From the NCBI RefSeq assembly GCF_002283555.1, contig NZ_MVOI01000006.1:186001-250000 (forward strand): DNA of 64,000 nucleotides, in the 5' to 3' direction. The position numbers were made by a program, and so were the translations under genes. Shown one piece after another: positions 53,391-61,247 of the stretch. Source of the stretch: Rubrivirga sp. SAORIC476 (GTDB taxonomy: Bacteria; Bacteroidota; Rhodothermia; Rhodothermales; Rubricoccaceae). Each line of letters opens with the position of its first letter. Position 1 is the first letter of the stretch. A model generated the notes under the pieces. It saw only the letters and a list, made by a program, of their open reading frames with translations, had not been told where the DNA came from and searched no databases.

Positions 53391-53729
53391 CTACGGACGG
53401 GCGGCCGCGATGACGGCCTCCATCGCATCGAGGTAAGCGACCAGCGCGGTGCGGCCTGCCTCGGTGAGCGCGTACTCGGTCAGCGGCACGCGGTCGGCGA
53501 ACGACTTGGAGACGGACACGTAGCCCGCGTCCTCCAGCTTGCGGGCGTGCACGGAGAGGTTGCCGTCGGTCAGGTCGAGGACCGTCTTGAGGTCGGTGAA
53601 CGAGGTCGCGCCGCCCGCCGCGAGCGCGCTCAGGATGCCCAGCCGCACGCGCTGGTGGATGACCGGGTCGAGGTCAGGGACGCTCGGCGCGGGGCGTGCG
53701 GCACGTCGGGTAGAAGATCGGAGAGCCAT
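53391..53729 (-). CDS. Winged-helix transcriptional regulator
   Basis: A 112-residue DNA-binding protein of the winged-helix type (PF13601-like, MarR/ArsR-related fold). After a basic N-terminal tail, DPVIHQRVRLGILSALAAGG begins helix 1, SFTDLKTVLDLTDGNLSVHA is the turn plus recognition helix, and the wing runs VSVSKSFADRVPLTEYALTE. No metal-binding cysteines are present. It lies 17 bases after the preceding membrane gene, between two genes whose upstream DNA carries CTTTG-N5-CAAAG palindromes; a dimer of it is the natural ligand of those sites. Confidence 0.85.
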   Translation of the reverse strand: MALRSSTRRAARPAPSVPDLDPVIHQRVRLGILSALAAGGATSFTDLKTVLDLTDGNLSVHARKLEDAGYVSVSKSFADRVPLTEYALTEAGRTALVAYLDAMEAVIAAARP

Positions 53730-53745
53730 CGGGAGAGAGGGGAGG

Positions 53746-54411
53746 TCAGCCGCCGTGGCCGCGAGCGATCAGGACGCCGAACACGATGTGGAGGCCGCCG
53801 AACCCGGCCGCCATGTAGGCGTCGCCCCAGCCGGCGGGCGAGAGCAGCGCGAGCACGCCCGCGAGCATGAACAGGGTGCCCATCATGGGGACGAGGCGGA
53901 TGGAGAACATGCCCGCCCCGGCGACACCGGCACCGTAGAGGAGCAGCCACAGGCCGGGCAGGATCTGGCGGCTCGCGGTGAGCAGCTGCGCCCGCCGCGC
54001 GAAGTACTCGCCTCCGGCGCCGATCTCGTAGCCGGAGATCGCGATCGTGAGCACGAGCCCGGCCAGGAGGGCGGGGAGGAGGCCGAGCACGAACTTCCGC
54101 CCGGCCCCGCTCAGGAGCGGCGCGCCGCCCTGGCGCGCCTTCGCCCACGTCGTCCACACGCCCACCACGACGGCGACGCACGCGGCGGCGGTCCACACCA
54201 TCGTCCACTCCCAGACGGTGCCCTGGCGGCTGGCGACGAACGCGGCGACGAGCGCGGTGACGCCCATCGCGACCCCGCCCCAGCCGGGGACCGAGGTGAA
54301 GGTGCCCGTGCGCGCCATCGTCTCGCGGATGAAGCGGAGGCTGGAGGCGGCCGCGGCGTCGGGCGCCGTGGCGGGCTCGTGGCGGCGGAGAGCGGGGCGG
54401 TCGGAGGGCAT
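53746..54411 (-). CDS. Polytopic membrane protein heading the cluster, function unknown
   Basis: A 221-residue protein from the ATG at 54411: a soluble N-terminal stretch (PATAPDAAAASSLRFIRETM), then about six transmembrane segments (VAMGVTALVAAFVASRQGTV, ACVAVVVGVWTTWAKARQGG, FVLGLLPALLAGLVLTIAIS and others). The TFTSVPGWGG entry to the first helix and GGLHIVFGVLIARGHGG at the end recur in such proteins of Bacteroidota next to winged-helix regulators. A TTGACA-17-TACTTT promoter and the strongest operator copy precede it. Function unknown, apparently part of an envelope-related unit. Confidence 0.75.
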   Translation of the reverse strand: MPSDRPALRRHEPATAPDAAAASSLRFIRETMARTGTFTSVPGWGGVAMGVTALVAAFVASRQGTVWEWTMVWTAAACVAVVVGVWTTWAKARQGGAPLLSGAGRKFVLGLLPALLAGLVLTIAISGYEIGAGGEYFARRAQLLTASRQILPGLWLLLYGAGVAGAGMFSIRLVPMMGTLFMLAGVLALLSPAGWGDAYMAAGFGGLHIVFGVLIARGHGG

Positions 54412-54422
54412 CGGGCGGAGTT

Positions 54423-54437
54423 CTTTGTGATCCAAAG
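54423..54437 (-). promoter_or_regulatory. Operator-like palindrome CTTTG-N5-CAAAG over the cluster promoter
   Basis: Minus strand CTTTGGATCACAAAG. It overlaps the -10 hexamer TACTTT and the expected transcription start of the first cluster gene, the normal place for a repressor site. Confidence 0.6.
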
Positions 54438-54462
54438 TAGAGTCTGCACTTTGCGGTGTCAA
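54434..54462 (-). promoter_or_regulatory. Promoter TTGACA-17-TACTTT of the envelope cluster
   Basis: On the minus strand TTGACA at 54462-54457 and TACTTT at 54439-54434 are separated by exactly 17 bases. The start site would be near 54427, giving a short 5' UTR to the ATG at 54411. GCACTT/AAGTGC at 54446-54451 and 54461-54466 form a further dyad around the -35. Confidence 0.6.
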
Positions 54463-54486
54463 GTGCCTGATGCGATTCGGCTCCCT

Positions 54487-54506
54487 CCGCCTCGGGCCCG
54501 AGGCGG
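54487..54506. terminator. Perfect 20-bp palindrome after the SIMPL gene
   Basis: CCGCCTCGGG followed by its exact complement, 6 bases past the stop at 54513. Contains the CCTCGG/CCGAGG core; no U-tract. Confidence 0.55.
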
Positions 54507-54512
54507 GGCGGG

Positions 54513-55259
54513 TCAGTCGGCCAGTGCGAACGTGACGGCCACCCGGGCGCGGACCGCGATCTCGCCAGGGCTCGTCACGCCGCCGCCGCCGTCACCGGGG
54601 GCCGACTGGACGACGTTCTGGAACGCGCCGCCGCCGCCCGCGCCCCAGCCCGCCCCGTAGCTGGCGCCCCACCACTCCGGCTCCTCGACGATCAGGGTCG
54701 GCGGGCCGAGGCGCTGCCCCAGCCGCTCGGTCATCGCCTCGGCCTTCTCGCGCGCCGCGTCCACGGCCAGCGCGCGGGCCTCGTCGCGGTGCGCCCGGAG
54801 GTCGGTCGTCTGGAAGGCGACCCCGTGGACGTGCGTCGCCCCGGCCGCGATGGCGTCGCGGAGGAGCGCGTCGAACCGGTCGAGGTCGCGGAGCGTGACC
54901 ACGATGGTCCGCCGGACGCGGTAGCCGTACACTTCGTAGACCGCCTGCCCGTTGTTCCGCCGGTTGTCGACGAGCGGCTCGACGGCGAGGTGGTCGGTCT
55001 GGATCTGAGCAGCCTCGACCCCCTGCGCGCGGGCGGCGGCCGTGACGGCGGCGATGGTCGTCTCGTTGGCGCTGGTGGTCTGCTCCAGCGCTTCGTCGAA
55101 CGTCTCGACGCCGAACCGGAGCACGACCTCGTCCGGGACGACGCGGATCTCGGCGTTGCCGGTCACCCGGATCGTGCCCGGCGTGCCGAGGCCGACGACG
55201 GGCTGGGCAGACGCGGTCAGGCACAGGGCGAGCAGGGAGAGCAGGGAGACGATGCGCAT
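54513..55259 (-). CDS. SIMPL (DUF541) domain protein, exported
   Basis: A 248-residue periplasmic protein: signal peptide (MRIVSLLSLLALCLTASAQ), then the SIMPL fold: RVTGNAEIRVVPDEVVLRFG, TIAAVTAAARAQGVEAAQIQ, VRRTIVVTLRDLDRFDALLR and AREKAEAMTERLGQRLGPP. Members assemble into rings in Gram-negative and Mycoplasma species; the function (oxidative stress, envelope) is unclear. A glycine-rich tail segment (GAGWGAGGGGAF) precedes the last strand. The ATG at 55259 begins the signal peptide. Confidence 0.9.
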   Translation of the reverse strand: MRIVSLLSLLALCLTASAQPVVGLGTPGTIRVTGNAEIRVVPDEVVLRFGVETFDEALEQTTSANETTIAAVTAAARAQGVEAAQIQTDHLAVEPLVDNRRNNGQAVYEVYGYRVRRTIVVTLRDLDRFDALLRDAIAAGATHVHGVAFQTTDLRAHRDEARALAVDAAREKAEAMTERLGQRLGPPTLIVEEPEWWGASYGAGWGAGGGGAFQNVVQSAPGDGGGGVTSPGEIAVRARVAVTFALAD

Positions 55260-55309
55260 CGCGGCGGGGGGCGGGGAGACCCGAGTATCGCCACGGCAGG
55301 CCAACCGGG

Positions 55310-56104
55310 TCAGCCGTCGCCCAGACGGTCCGGCGCGAAGCGGCGCGCGAGGAGGCCTGTCGCCCGGCCCAGGTCAAGGTCGGCCACGAGCACGCCCGGC
55401 TCGCCGTACGGCAGGCTCGCCACGCACCCTCCCGACGGGTCGATCACGGCCGTCGCCGATTCCTGGAACTGCGTCGTAACGGTCACGCTGGCGACGTAGA
55501 TCGTGTTTTCCAGCGCCCGGCACATCACGGCGCGCTCGTAGTAGGGCGCCTCCGGTGAGCCCCACGTGGCGAGCGTCACGCCCTCGCGGTCGCTCCCTGT
55601 CCAGTGGGGATGGAACACGACGTGCGCCCCGCACCGCGCCGCCCAGCGGACGGTCTCGGGGTACCGGAAGCCCTCGTGGCAGATGGCGACCCCGAACCGC
55701 AGCCCCTCCACCTCGAACAGCCGCCGCGACGTGCCGGGGACGTACGGGCCCTCCTCGGTCGGGTCGAGCTGGGTCTTGAGCTGGACGCCCTGGAGGTCGC
55801 CGGCCGGGTCGAACACGGCGGCTGCGATGTGGCGCCCGGTGTCGGCGATCCACTCCATCCCCAGGACGACCGCGATCCCGTGCGCCCGCGCCCACCCGCC
55901 CACTGACTCCACCACGTGCGCCTGATCGGCCGCGGAAAACGGCGGCACGTCCACGCCGACGCCGCGGAGGCCGGGCACGTAGGCCTCGGGGAAGCACACC
56001 ACGCGCGCCCCGAGGCGGGCCGCCTCGGCGATGTGGTGGTCGACCTGCGCGAGGGCGTCGCCGAGGGAGGAGGCCACGCGGGGCGCGGCGAGCGCGATGG
56101 TCAC
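55310..56104 (-). CDS. Carbon-nitrogen hydrolase (nitrilase superfamily)
   Basis: A 264-residue cytoplasmic hydrolase from a GTG at 56104. The Glu-Lys-Cys triad is complete: E40 in VVCFPEAYVPG, K110 in GVQLKTQLDPTEEG, C142 in GVAICHEGFRYPE, with spacing typical of the family. Substrates range from amides and carbamoyl groups to nitriles; the sequence does not single one out. The downstream DNA is occupied by the SIMPL gene on the same strand; fetB lies 51 bases upstream. Confidence 0.9.
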   Translation of the reverse strand: MTIALAAPRVASSLGDALAQVDHHIAEAARLGARVVCFPEAYVPGLRGVGVDVPPFSAADQAHVVESVGGWARAHGIAVVLGMEWIADTGRHIAAAVFDPAGDLQGVQLKTQLDPTEEGPYVPGTSRRLFEVEGLRFGVAICHEGFRYPETVRWAARCGAHVVFHPHWTGSDREGVTLATWGSPEAPYYERAVMCRALENTIYVASVTVTTQFQESATAVIDPSGGCVASLPYGEPGVLVADLDLGRATGLLARRFAPDRLGDG

Positions 56105-56155
56105 GAAGAGAGGGGAGAGCGGACGCGACAGGCTACGGCCGACGGCCTCGCCGCG

Positions 56156-56950
56156 TCACGCGTCGGTCAGCCGCTCGGGGTGGAAACGGTGGTCGGCCGT
56201 GAACAGCCGCCGGTACGCCAGCCCGACCACGCCGAGCGCCGCCAGCGCCACGCACGCCGCGATCATGAACACGATCAGGATCTGGTAGCGGACCGCCTCG
56301 CCCGGCGCTGCGCCCGCCAGGATCTGCCCCGTCATCATGCCCGGCAGGCTGACGACGCCCATCACGGCCATCGAGTTGGTGATCGGCACGAGCCCCGTCC
56401 GCACCGCGTCGCGGACGAGGGGTTTGGCGGCCTCCCAGCGCGTCGCCCCGAGCGCCAGCCGCGCCTCGACGAGGCCGCGCCCGCGCCCGGCCCCCTCCAT
56501 GAAGCGGTCGAGCGACAGCGAGATGCCCGTCAGCGCGTTGCCCAGCAGCATGCCGTGGAGCGGGATCACGTACTGCGGGTCGTACCACGGGTCGATGCGC
56601 AGGATGCCGAGCACCGCCGCGCCGGTCACGACGAACGACGCGCCGAGGACGCTCACAAGGGCGTCGAGGTAGATCCCCCGGAAGCGCCGCGCCGTCCGGC
56701 GGACGGCCGCATGACCGGCCAGCAGCGCCATCCCGACCGCTAGGACCACGACGAGCGGCCAGCTTTCGGTCGAGAACACCCATTCCAGCACCAGCCCCAC
56801 GAGGAAGAGCTGCACCACCATCCGTGTCGCCGCGACGGCCAATCCCTTCGTCAGCCCCAGCCTGAGGGCGACCGACAGGCCGATGGCGACCAGCAGCAGG
56901 CCGGACGCCAGCGCGAGCTGCCACAGCGAAATGTCGACGGCGCCGTTCAC
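56156..56950 (-). CDS. fetB: FetB-like ABC transporter permease (iron export, UPF0014)
   Basis: A 264-residue permease with about seven transmembrane segments. VISLWQLALASGLLLVAIG-like first helix, then RMVVQLFLVGLVLEWVF, PLHGMLLGNALTGISLSLDR and VSLPGMMTGQILAGAAPGEA are the conserved blocks of the YbbM/FetB family, which with FetA exports iron under oxidative stress in E. coli. It begins with GTG at 56950, overlapping the fetA stop (GTGA), so the two are translationally coupled. Iron as substrate comes from the family, not the sequence. Confidence 0.88.
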   Translation of the reverse strand: MNGAVDISLWQLALASGLLLVAIGLSVALRLGLTKGLAVAATRMVVQLFLVGLVLEWVFSTESWPLVVVLAVGMALLAGHAAVRRTARRFRGIYLDALVSVLGASFVVTGAAVLGILRIDPWYDPQYVIPLHGMLLGNALTGISLSLDRFMEGAGRGRGLVEARLALGATRWEAAKPLVRDAVRTGLVPITNSMAVMGVVSLPGMMTGQILAGAAPGEAVRYQILIVFMIAACVALAALGVVGLAYRRLFTADHRFHPERLTDA

Positions 56951-57585
56951 AGGTCGAGAGATCGGGTGGTGACGCGGTCGAGTTGGGCGGCGTCGTGGCT
57001 CGTCCAGACTGCGGCGTGCGAGGCGTCGGAGGCGAGAAAGTCGGCCACGGCGGCCTCGACCGCCTCGGCGCGCTCGGGGTCCAGCCCGGCCGTCGGCTCG
57101 TCGAGCAGCAGCATGGAGGGGGCCGTGAGGAGCGCCCGCAGCAGCCCCACCGTCTGCGCCTCGCCGCCCGAGAGCCCGTCGACCGACTGGCCGAGCATCT
57201 CGGCCTCGCGTCCGAGGCGGGCGAGGAGGCCGGCTGCGCGGGCCTCGTCGTAGGCCGACCCGTCGTGGACGCCGAAGGCGAACGGGGCCTGCAGGTTGTC
57301 GCGGACGGTCCCGTCGAACAGCGCCGGTCGCTGGGCGACGTGGGCGACGGCGGCGCGGTGGCGGGGGAGGCTGGCGACCGGCTCGGCGTGAGACAGCAGG
57401 TCGCCTTCGTCGAGCGCGTCCAGCCCAGCCAGGGCGCGGAGCAAGAGCGTCTTGCCCGCCCCGGAGGCGCCGCGTACCGCCAGCCGGTCGCCCGGGTGCA
57501 CGGCCACATCGAGCCCGCGCCACACCCAGCGGCCGCCGACCTGGCGGCCTGCGTTGCGGAGAGAGACGAGGGGCGGCGTCGGCAT
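56947..57585 (-). CDS. fetA: FetA-like ABC transporter ATP-binding protein
   Basis: A 212-residue ATPase. Walker A GASGAGKT (39-46, K45), Q-loop in AHVAQRPALFDG, signature LSGGEAQTV, Walker B MLLLDEPTAGLD and the switch histidine in TSHDAAQ are all intact. The next gene encodes FetB, and the two overlap by four bases. FetA dimers drive FetB. The start at 57585 (MPTPPLVSLRNAGRQVGGRW) follows a short intergenic stretch that also serves the divergent aromatic leader. Confidence 0.9.
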   Translation of the reverse strand: MPTPPLVSLRNAGRQVGGRWVWRGLDVAVHPGDRLAVRGASGAGKTLLLRALAGLDALDEGDLLSHAEPVASLPRHRAAVAHVAQRPALFDGTVRDNLQAPFAFGVHDGSAYDEARAAGLLARLGREAEMLGQSVDGLSGGEAQTVGLLRALLTAPSMLLLDEPTAGLDPERAEAVEAAVADFLASDASHAAVWTSHDAAQLDRVTTRSLDL

Positions 57586-57769
57586 GGGCGGCGGACCGGC
57601 AGGGGCCGGACGAGGTTTCCGGTGGATCGCCCGCTCGCGCCCGCGCCCGTCTCGGCGCCGAATCGGACACCGTCCTCCCAAAAGAAGAAAAGCGCTTCCG
57701 GAGGCCGAATCAGACCTGGTCTCGGGTGTGCCCTTGCGCGCGGCGCGGTCGGGCGGGTACCATCGGGGC

Positions 57770-57856
57770 ATGACCTCCCTCCGCCCCGCGCTCGCCTCCA
57801 CCCCCTATTCCGGGTATTGGTTTATGCGTTCGGCGGGCCGGAGGCACTCGGGATAG
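57770..57856 (+). CDS. Aromatic leader peptide of 28 residues
   Basis: A short reading frame with ATG at 57770, encoding [20 protein letters not shown] and eight more residues to a stop at 57854-57856. Four aromatic codons fall within six: Y13 (57806-57808), then Y16-W17-F18 in a row (57815-57823), a striking over-representation in a 28-residue product. It lies directly before an intrinsic terminator and the aromatic-biosynthesis fusion gene. This fits a leader peptide whose translation senses charged tRNA-Tyr, tRNA-Trp and tRNA-Phe. Being in the RNA upstream of the enzyme, it need not act as a protein. Confidence 0.75.
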   Translation: MTSLRPALASTPYSGYWFMRSAGRRHSG

Positions 57857-57909
57857 CGCACGCTCCCGACAGCCCCTTCGACAGCCCGCCCTCCCCGGCG
57901 GGCTTTTTT
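57832..57909 (+). promoter_or_regulatory. Transcription attenuator: antiterminator arm and intrinsic terminator
   Basis: GCCCGCC at 57884-57890 pairs with GGCGGGC at 57897-57903 and is followed by TTTTTT at 57904-57909, a classic intrinsic terminator 14 bases before the enzyme ATG. The identical GGCGGGC also occurs at 57832-57838 and can pair with 57884-57890 instead, giving a mutually exclusive antiterminator. In addition 57779-57789 can pair with 57833-57843 with one mismatch, a possible protector. This is the trp-like four-segment layout. Ribosome stalling at the aromatic codons would expose the antiterminator arm; a ribosome at the stop would cover it. Confidence 0.75.
57884..57909 (+). 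terminator. Intrinsic terminator of the aromatic leader
   Basis: Seven-pair GC stem (8 with an A-T pair), loop CTCCCC, six T residues. The only U-tract terminator of this quality in the window, and it sits before, not after, a gene. Confidence 0.85.
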
Positions 57910-57923
57910 GTTGCCCCCCGCTC

Positions 57924-59939
57924 ATGTCCGACCTCTCCACCCTCCGCGACGACCTCGACGCCGTCGACCGCAAACTCGTCGACGCGCTCGCCGAGCGTCA
58001 GCGCCTCGTCGCCGATGTCGCTGCCGTCAAGGCCGCCGACGGCGCGCTGCCCATCCAGGACCCCGACCGCGAGCAGGACCTGTTGTCTCGCGTCCACGCG
58101 CTCGCCGAGGACGCGGGCCTCGACGGCTACTTCGCGAGCCAGCTGTACCGCCAGATCCTGCGCCACTCGGTCCGCTACCAGGCCGTCCGGCAGACCGGCG
58201 GCGACGCGCCCGTCCGCGTGGCGTACCAGGGCGTGGAGGGCTGCTACAGCCACTCTGCCGCGCGGCACCACTTCGCGGCCGTCGCGGACGTGGGCTACCT
58301 CGGGCAGAGCACCTTCGGAGGCACCATCGAGGCGCTCAAGCGCGGCGACGCGGACCGGGCACTGCTGCCGGTCGAGAACACGACGGCCGGCCCCATCTCG
58401 GGCGTCTACGACCTGCTGGTCGAGCCCGGCCTCCACATCGTCGGCGAGGAGGTGCTGAAGGTCGAGCACTGCCTGCTGGGCCTCCCCGGCGCCACCCTGG
58501 CCGACATCCGGCACATCGGCACCCACCCGCAGGCGATCCGCCAGAGCAGCCTCTTCCTGGATGCCTTCAAGAGTGACGGCGGCCACGTGGAGGACGAGGG
58601 CGACACGGCTGGGGCCGCCAAGGCAGTCGCTGAGAAGGGGGACAAAACGCGCGCCGCCATCGCCGGCGAGGACGCCGCCGAGCGCTACGGCCTCCACGTC
58701 CTCAAGCGCAACATCGCCAACCGGAAGGACAACTTCACGCGCTTCCTGATCGTGGCGACCGAGCCGCTGACGCACGATGCGCGTCTGCCGCACAAGACCT
58801 CGCTCGTGCTCTCGACGGCCCACGAGACGGGCGCCCTCGCCAAGGTGCTCCAGACGCTCGCCGAGGCCGAGGTCAACCTGACCAAGCTGGAGAGCCGCCC
58901 CTCCCCGACGACGCCGTTCGAAAGCCTCTTCTACCTCGACATCGAAGGGGGGACGCACGAGGAGGCGGTCGCCGACGCGATCGAGGCGGCCAGGGCCCAC
59001 ACCCGGACGCTCCGCGTGCTCGGCTCGTACCCCGTCTTCCGCGCCGAGACGCCCCGCGCGGCCGTGGCGTCGGCCGCCAGCGGCGACGGCGCGGCGGTCC
59101 GCCCCAAGGCGACCGCGCCGCCGAGCGTCAAGGCGAGCCGCCGCAAGCTCGTCGACCGCGGCGACCGGCCGGACTCGGTGGTCGAGATCGCAGGCGTCCG
59201 TATCGGCGGCGACGAGCCGCCGGTGCTCATCGCTGGGCCATGCTCCGTCGAGAGCCACGACCAGATCTTCGCCTCCGCCCGCGCGGTCCGCGAGGCGGGC
59301 GGGCTGATGCTGCGCGGCGGCTGCTTCAAGCCCCGCACGCTGCCCTACGACTTCCAGGGGCTCGGCTACGAAGGGCTGACCATGATGCACGACGCAGGCC
59401 GCGAGAACGGCCTGCCCATCGTGACGGAGGTGGTCCACCCCCGCGACGTGGAGGCGGTCTCCCGCGAGGCCGACGTGATCCAGATCGGCGCGCGCAACAT
59501 GCAGAACTTCGAGTTGCTCAAGGAGGTCGGCAAGAGCCACGCGGCGGTGCTGCTCAAGCGCGGCATGTCGTCGTCCATCGACGAGTGGCTGGCCGCGGCC
59601 GAGTACGTGATGGCGGGCGGCAACGACCGCGTCATCCTGTGCGAGCGCGGCATCCGGACGTTCGAGACGGCGACGCGCAACACGCTCGACCTGTCGGCGG
59701 TGATCGTCGCCCGGGAGCGGACCCACCTGCCGGTGATCGTGGACCCGAGCCACGCCGCCGGCCTGCGGCGCTGGGTCCCGGCCCTCGCCAAGGCGGCCAT
59801 CGCGGCGGGCGCCCACGGCCTGATCGTGGAGGCCCACCCCGACCCGGACCACGCGCTCTCCGACGGCCCGCAGTCGCTCACGTTCGACCAGCTCCGCCAG
59901 CTGGCCGAGGAGATCGGCGTGGCGCCGGTGGCGGCCTAG
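57924..59939 (+). CDS. pheA: Chorismate mutase - prephenate dehydratase - ACT - DAHP synthase fusion
   Basis: A 671-residue cytoplasmic enzyme with four domains. Residues 1-88: chorismate mutase of the AroQ type ([20 protein letters not shown]). About 98-285: prephenate dehydratase, [19 protein letters not shown] and T272-R-F. About 290-365: ACT domain with GALAKVL and E323-S-R-P, the Phe-binding motif. About 415-671: DAHP synthase of the AroF/KDPG-like type (AGPCSVES at 437, [48 protein letters not shown]). It would make the first shikimate intermediate and also phenylpyruvate, with Phe feedback through ACT. The leader peptide and attenuator lie immediately upstream. Confidence 0.93.
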   Translation: MSDLSTLRDDLDAVDRKLVDALAERQRLVADVAAVKAADGALPIQDPDREQDLLSRVHALAEDAGLDGYFASQLYRQILRHSVRYQAVRQTGGDAPVRVAYQGVEGCYSHSAARHHFAAVADVGYLGQSTFGGTIEALKRGDADRALLPVENTTAGPISGVYDLLVEPGLHIVGEEVLKVEHCLLGLPGATLADIRHIGTHPQAIRQSSLFLDAFKSDGGHVEDEGDTAGAAKAVAEKGDKTRAAIAGEDAAERYGLHVLKRNIANRKDNFTRFLIVATEPLTHDARLPHKTSLVLSTAHETGALAKVLQTLAEAEVNLTKLESRPSPTTPFESLFYLDIEGGTHEEAVADAIEAARAHTRTLRVLGSYPVFRAETPRAAVASAASGDGAAVRPKATAPPSVKASRRKLVDRGDRPDSVVEIAGVRIGGDEPPVLIAGPCSVESHDQIFASARAVREAGGLMLRGGCFKPRTLPYDFQGLGYEGLTMMHDAGRENGLPIVTEVVHPRDVEAVSREADVIQIGARNMQNFELLKEVGKSHAAVLLKRGMSSSIDEWLAAAEYVMAGGNDRVILCERGIRTFETATRNTLDLSAVIVARERTHLPVIVDPSHAAGLRRWVPALAKAAIAAGAHGLIVEAHPDPDHALSDGPQSLTFDQLRQLAEEIGVAPVAA

Positions 59940-59946
59940 ACCGCTT

Positions 59947-59978
59947 CGCCCGCCTCGGTGACGGCACCGAGGCGGGCG
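59947..59978 (+). terminator. 14-bp perfect hairpin after the fusion gene
   Basis: 59947-59960 pairs exactly with 59965-59978, loop ACGG, starting 8 bases past the stop. Contains CCTCGG/CCGAGG; no U-tract. Confidence 0.75.
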
Positions 59979-60038
59979 TGGAGACGGGGAACCGGCGGAC
60001 GGGGTCGGGCTTTGCTTCGGCATCTTCCCCCGCCCGCC

Positions 60039-61220
60039 ATGCGCGTCTCCGTCCCGCTCGTCGTCGCCTTCGCAGTCCTGAGCGGCTGCGCCACCACGCC
60101 GACGCCGTCCACCCCCGCACCGCTCGCCGAGACCGGCGCGTTCGTCACCGTCCTGGGCGACGACACGCTCGCCGTCGAGCGCTTCACGCGCACGACGAAC
60201 GGCATGGAGGCGACCGTCGCCCTCCGCGCGCCGCGCACGACGCTGATCTCCTACCGCCTCGACCTGGACGACGCCGGGGGGCTGGAGCACTATGACGCCA
60301 CCGTCAGTCAGCCGCTCACGGGCGAGGTGCTGCGCCGCACATCCGCCGAGCCGGTGGGCGACAGCCTGCGCGTGACCGTCGCCGAAACGATGGGCGAGAC
60401 GACGGTCCGGATGGTGCCGGGGGCCGCGCGGCCGCTGCCGTTCATCGACATGGTGCACTGGCCGTTCGAGCTGATGGTGGCGCGGGCGGTCGAAGCGGGC
60501 GGGCCGCTCGACCAGCCGCTGTTCACCGAGCGTGGCGTGGTCGCCTTCACCAGCGACGTCGCGCCCGACGGGGCCGTCACTGTGCGCCACCCCTTCCGCG
60601 GCCCGATGTCCGTCGACGCCGACGCGGACGGCCGCCTGCTGATGCTCGACGCAGGCGCCACGACGCGCAAGCTGGTCGTCCGACGCGTAGCCGACGTGGA
60701 TGTAGAGGCGGCCGCGACCCGCTATGCAGAGCACGACGCGGCGGGGAGGTCGGTAGGCGATCTCTCGGGCCGGGGCGAGACCGTCGCCACCATCGCCGGC
60801 GCGACGATCGCCGTCGACTACGGGCAGCCGCAGATGCGCGGCCGTGAGATCTGGGGCGCGCTCGTCCCCTGGGGCGAGCTCTGGCGGACCGGCGCCAACC
60901 GGGCCACGCACCTCACCACCGACCGGGCGCTCGTCCTCGACCCGGACGGCGCCGCGCTGGCCGTCCCGGCGGGCGAGTACACGCTCTACTCGATTCCCGA
61001 AGCGGAGGGTGGCCTGCTGATCGTGAACCGCCAGACGGGCCAGGGGGGGACCACCTACGAGGCCACGCGCGACCTCGGCCGGGTGCCCCTGACTCGAAGC
61101 TCGCTGACCGAGGCCGTGGAGGTGTTCACCATCGGCGTCGAGGCTGAGGGACGAGGGGGGCGGCTCGCGCTCCGCTGGGCCAGCGACGCGTTCTCCGTCC
61201 CTTTCGCCGTCGCGGAGTAG
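60039..61220 (+). CDS. DUF2911 domain lipoprotein
   Basis: A 393-residue lipoprotein (lipobox VLSGC, C17). Its C-terminal 170 residues match DUF2911: ATIAGATIAVDYGQPQMRGR, WGALVPWGELWRTGANRATH, ALAVPAGEYTLYSIPEAEGG and FAVAE-type end. The upstream region is beta-rich with no identified domain. DUF2911 proteins are common, secreted or lipid-anchored in Bacteroidota, without a defined activity. The ATG at 60039 sets the lipobox. It follows the fusion gene after a hairpin, so it is probably a separate unit. Confidence 0.88.
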   Translation: MRVSVPLVVAFAVLSGCATTPTPSTPAPLAETGAFVTVLGDDTLAVERFTRTTNGMEATVALRAPRTTLISYRLDLDDAGGLEHYDATVSQPLTGEVLRRTSAEPVGDSLRVTVAETMGETTVRMVPGAARPLPFIDMVHWPFELMVARAVEAGGPLDQPLFTERGVVAFTSDVAPDGAVTVRHPFRGPMSVDADADGRLLMLDAGATTRKLVVRRVADVDVEAAATRYAEHDAAGRSVGDLSGRGETVATIAGATIAVDYGQPQMRGREIWGALVPWGELWRTGANRATHLTTDRALVLDPDGAALAVPAGEYTLYSIPEAEGGLLIVNRQTGQGGTTYEATRDLGRVPLTRSSLTEAVEVFTIGVEAEGRGGRLALRWASDAFSVPFAVAE

Positions 61221-61247
61221 GCCACGTCGCCCCGGGGACCCGGAGCG

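Noticed and set aside
57734-57766. TTGCGC-17-GTACCA as a promoter of the aromatic leader.
   Set aside because: Weak match to both hexamers and the start would fall on or after the leader ATG; I cannot place the promoter with confidence.
57822-60911. A 1029-codon minus-strand frame across the aromatic fusion gene.
   Set aside because: Composition is low-complexity, and the plus-strand frame contains complete catalytic motifs of four domains.
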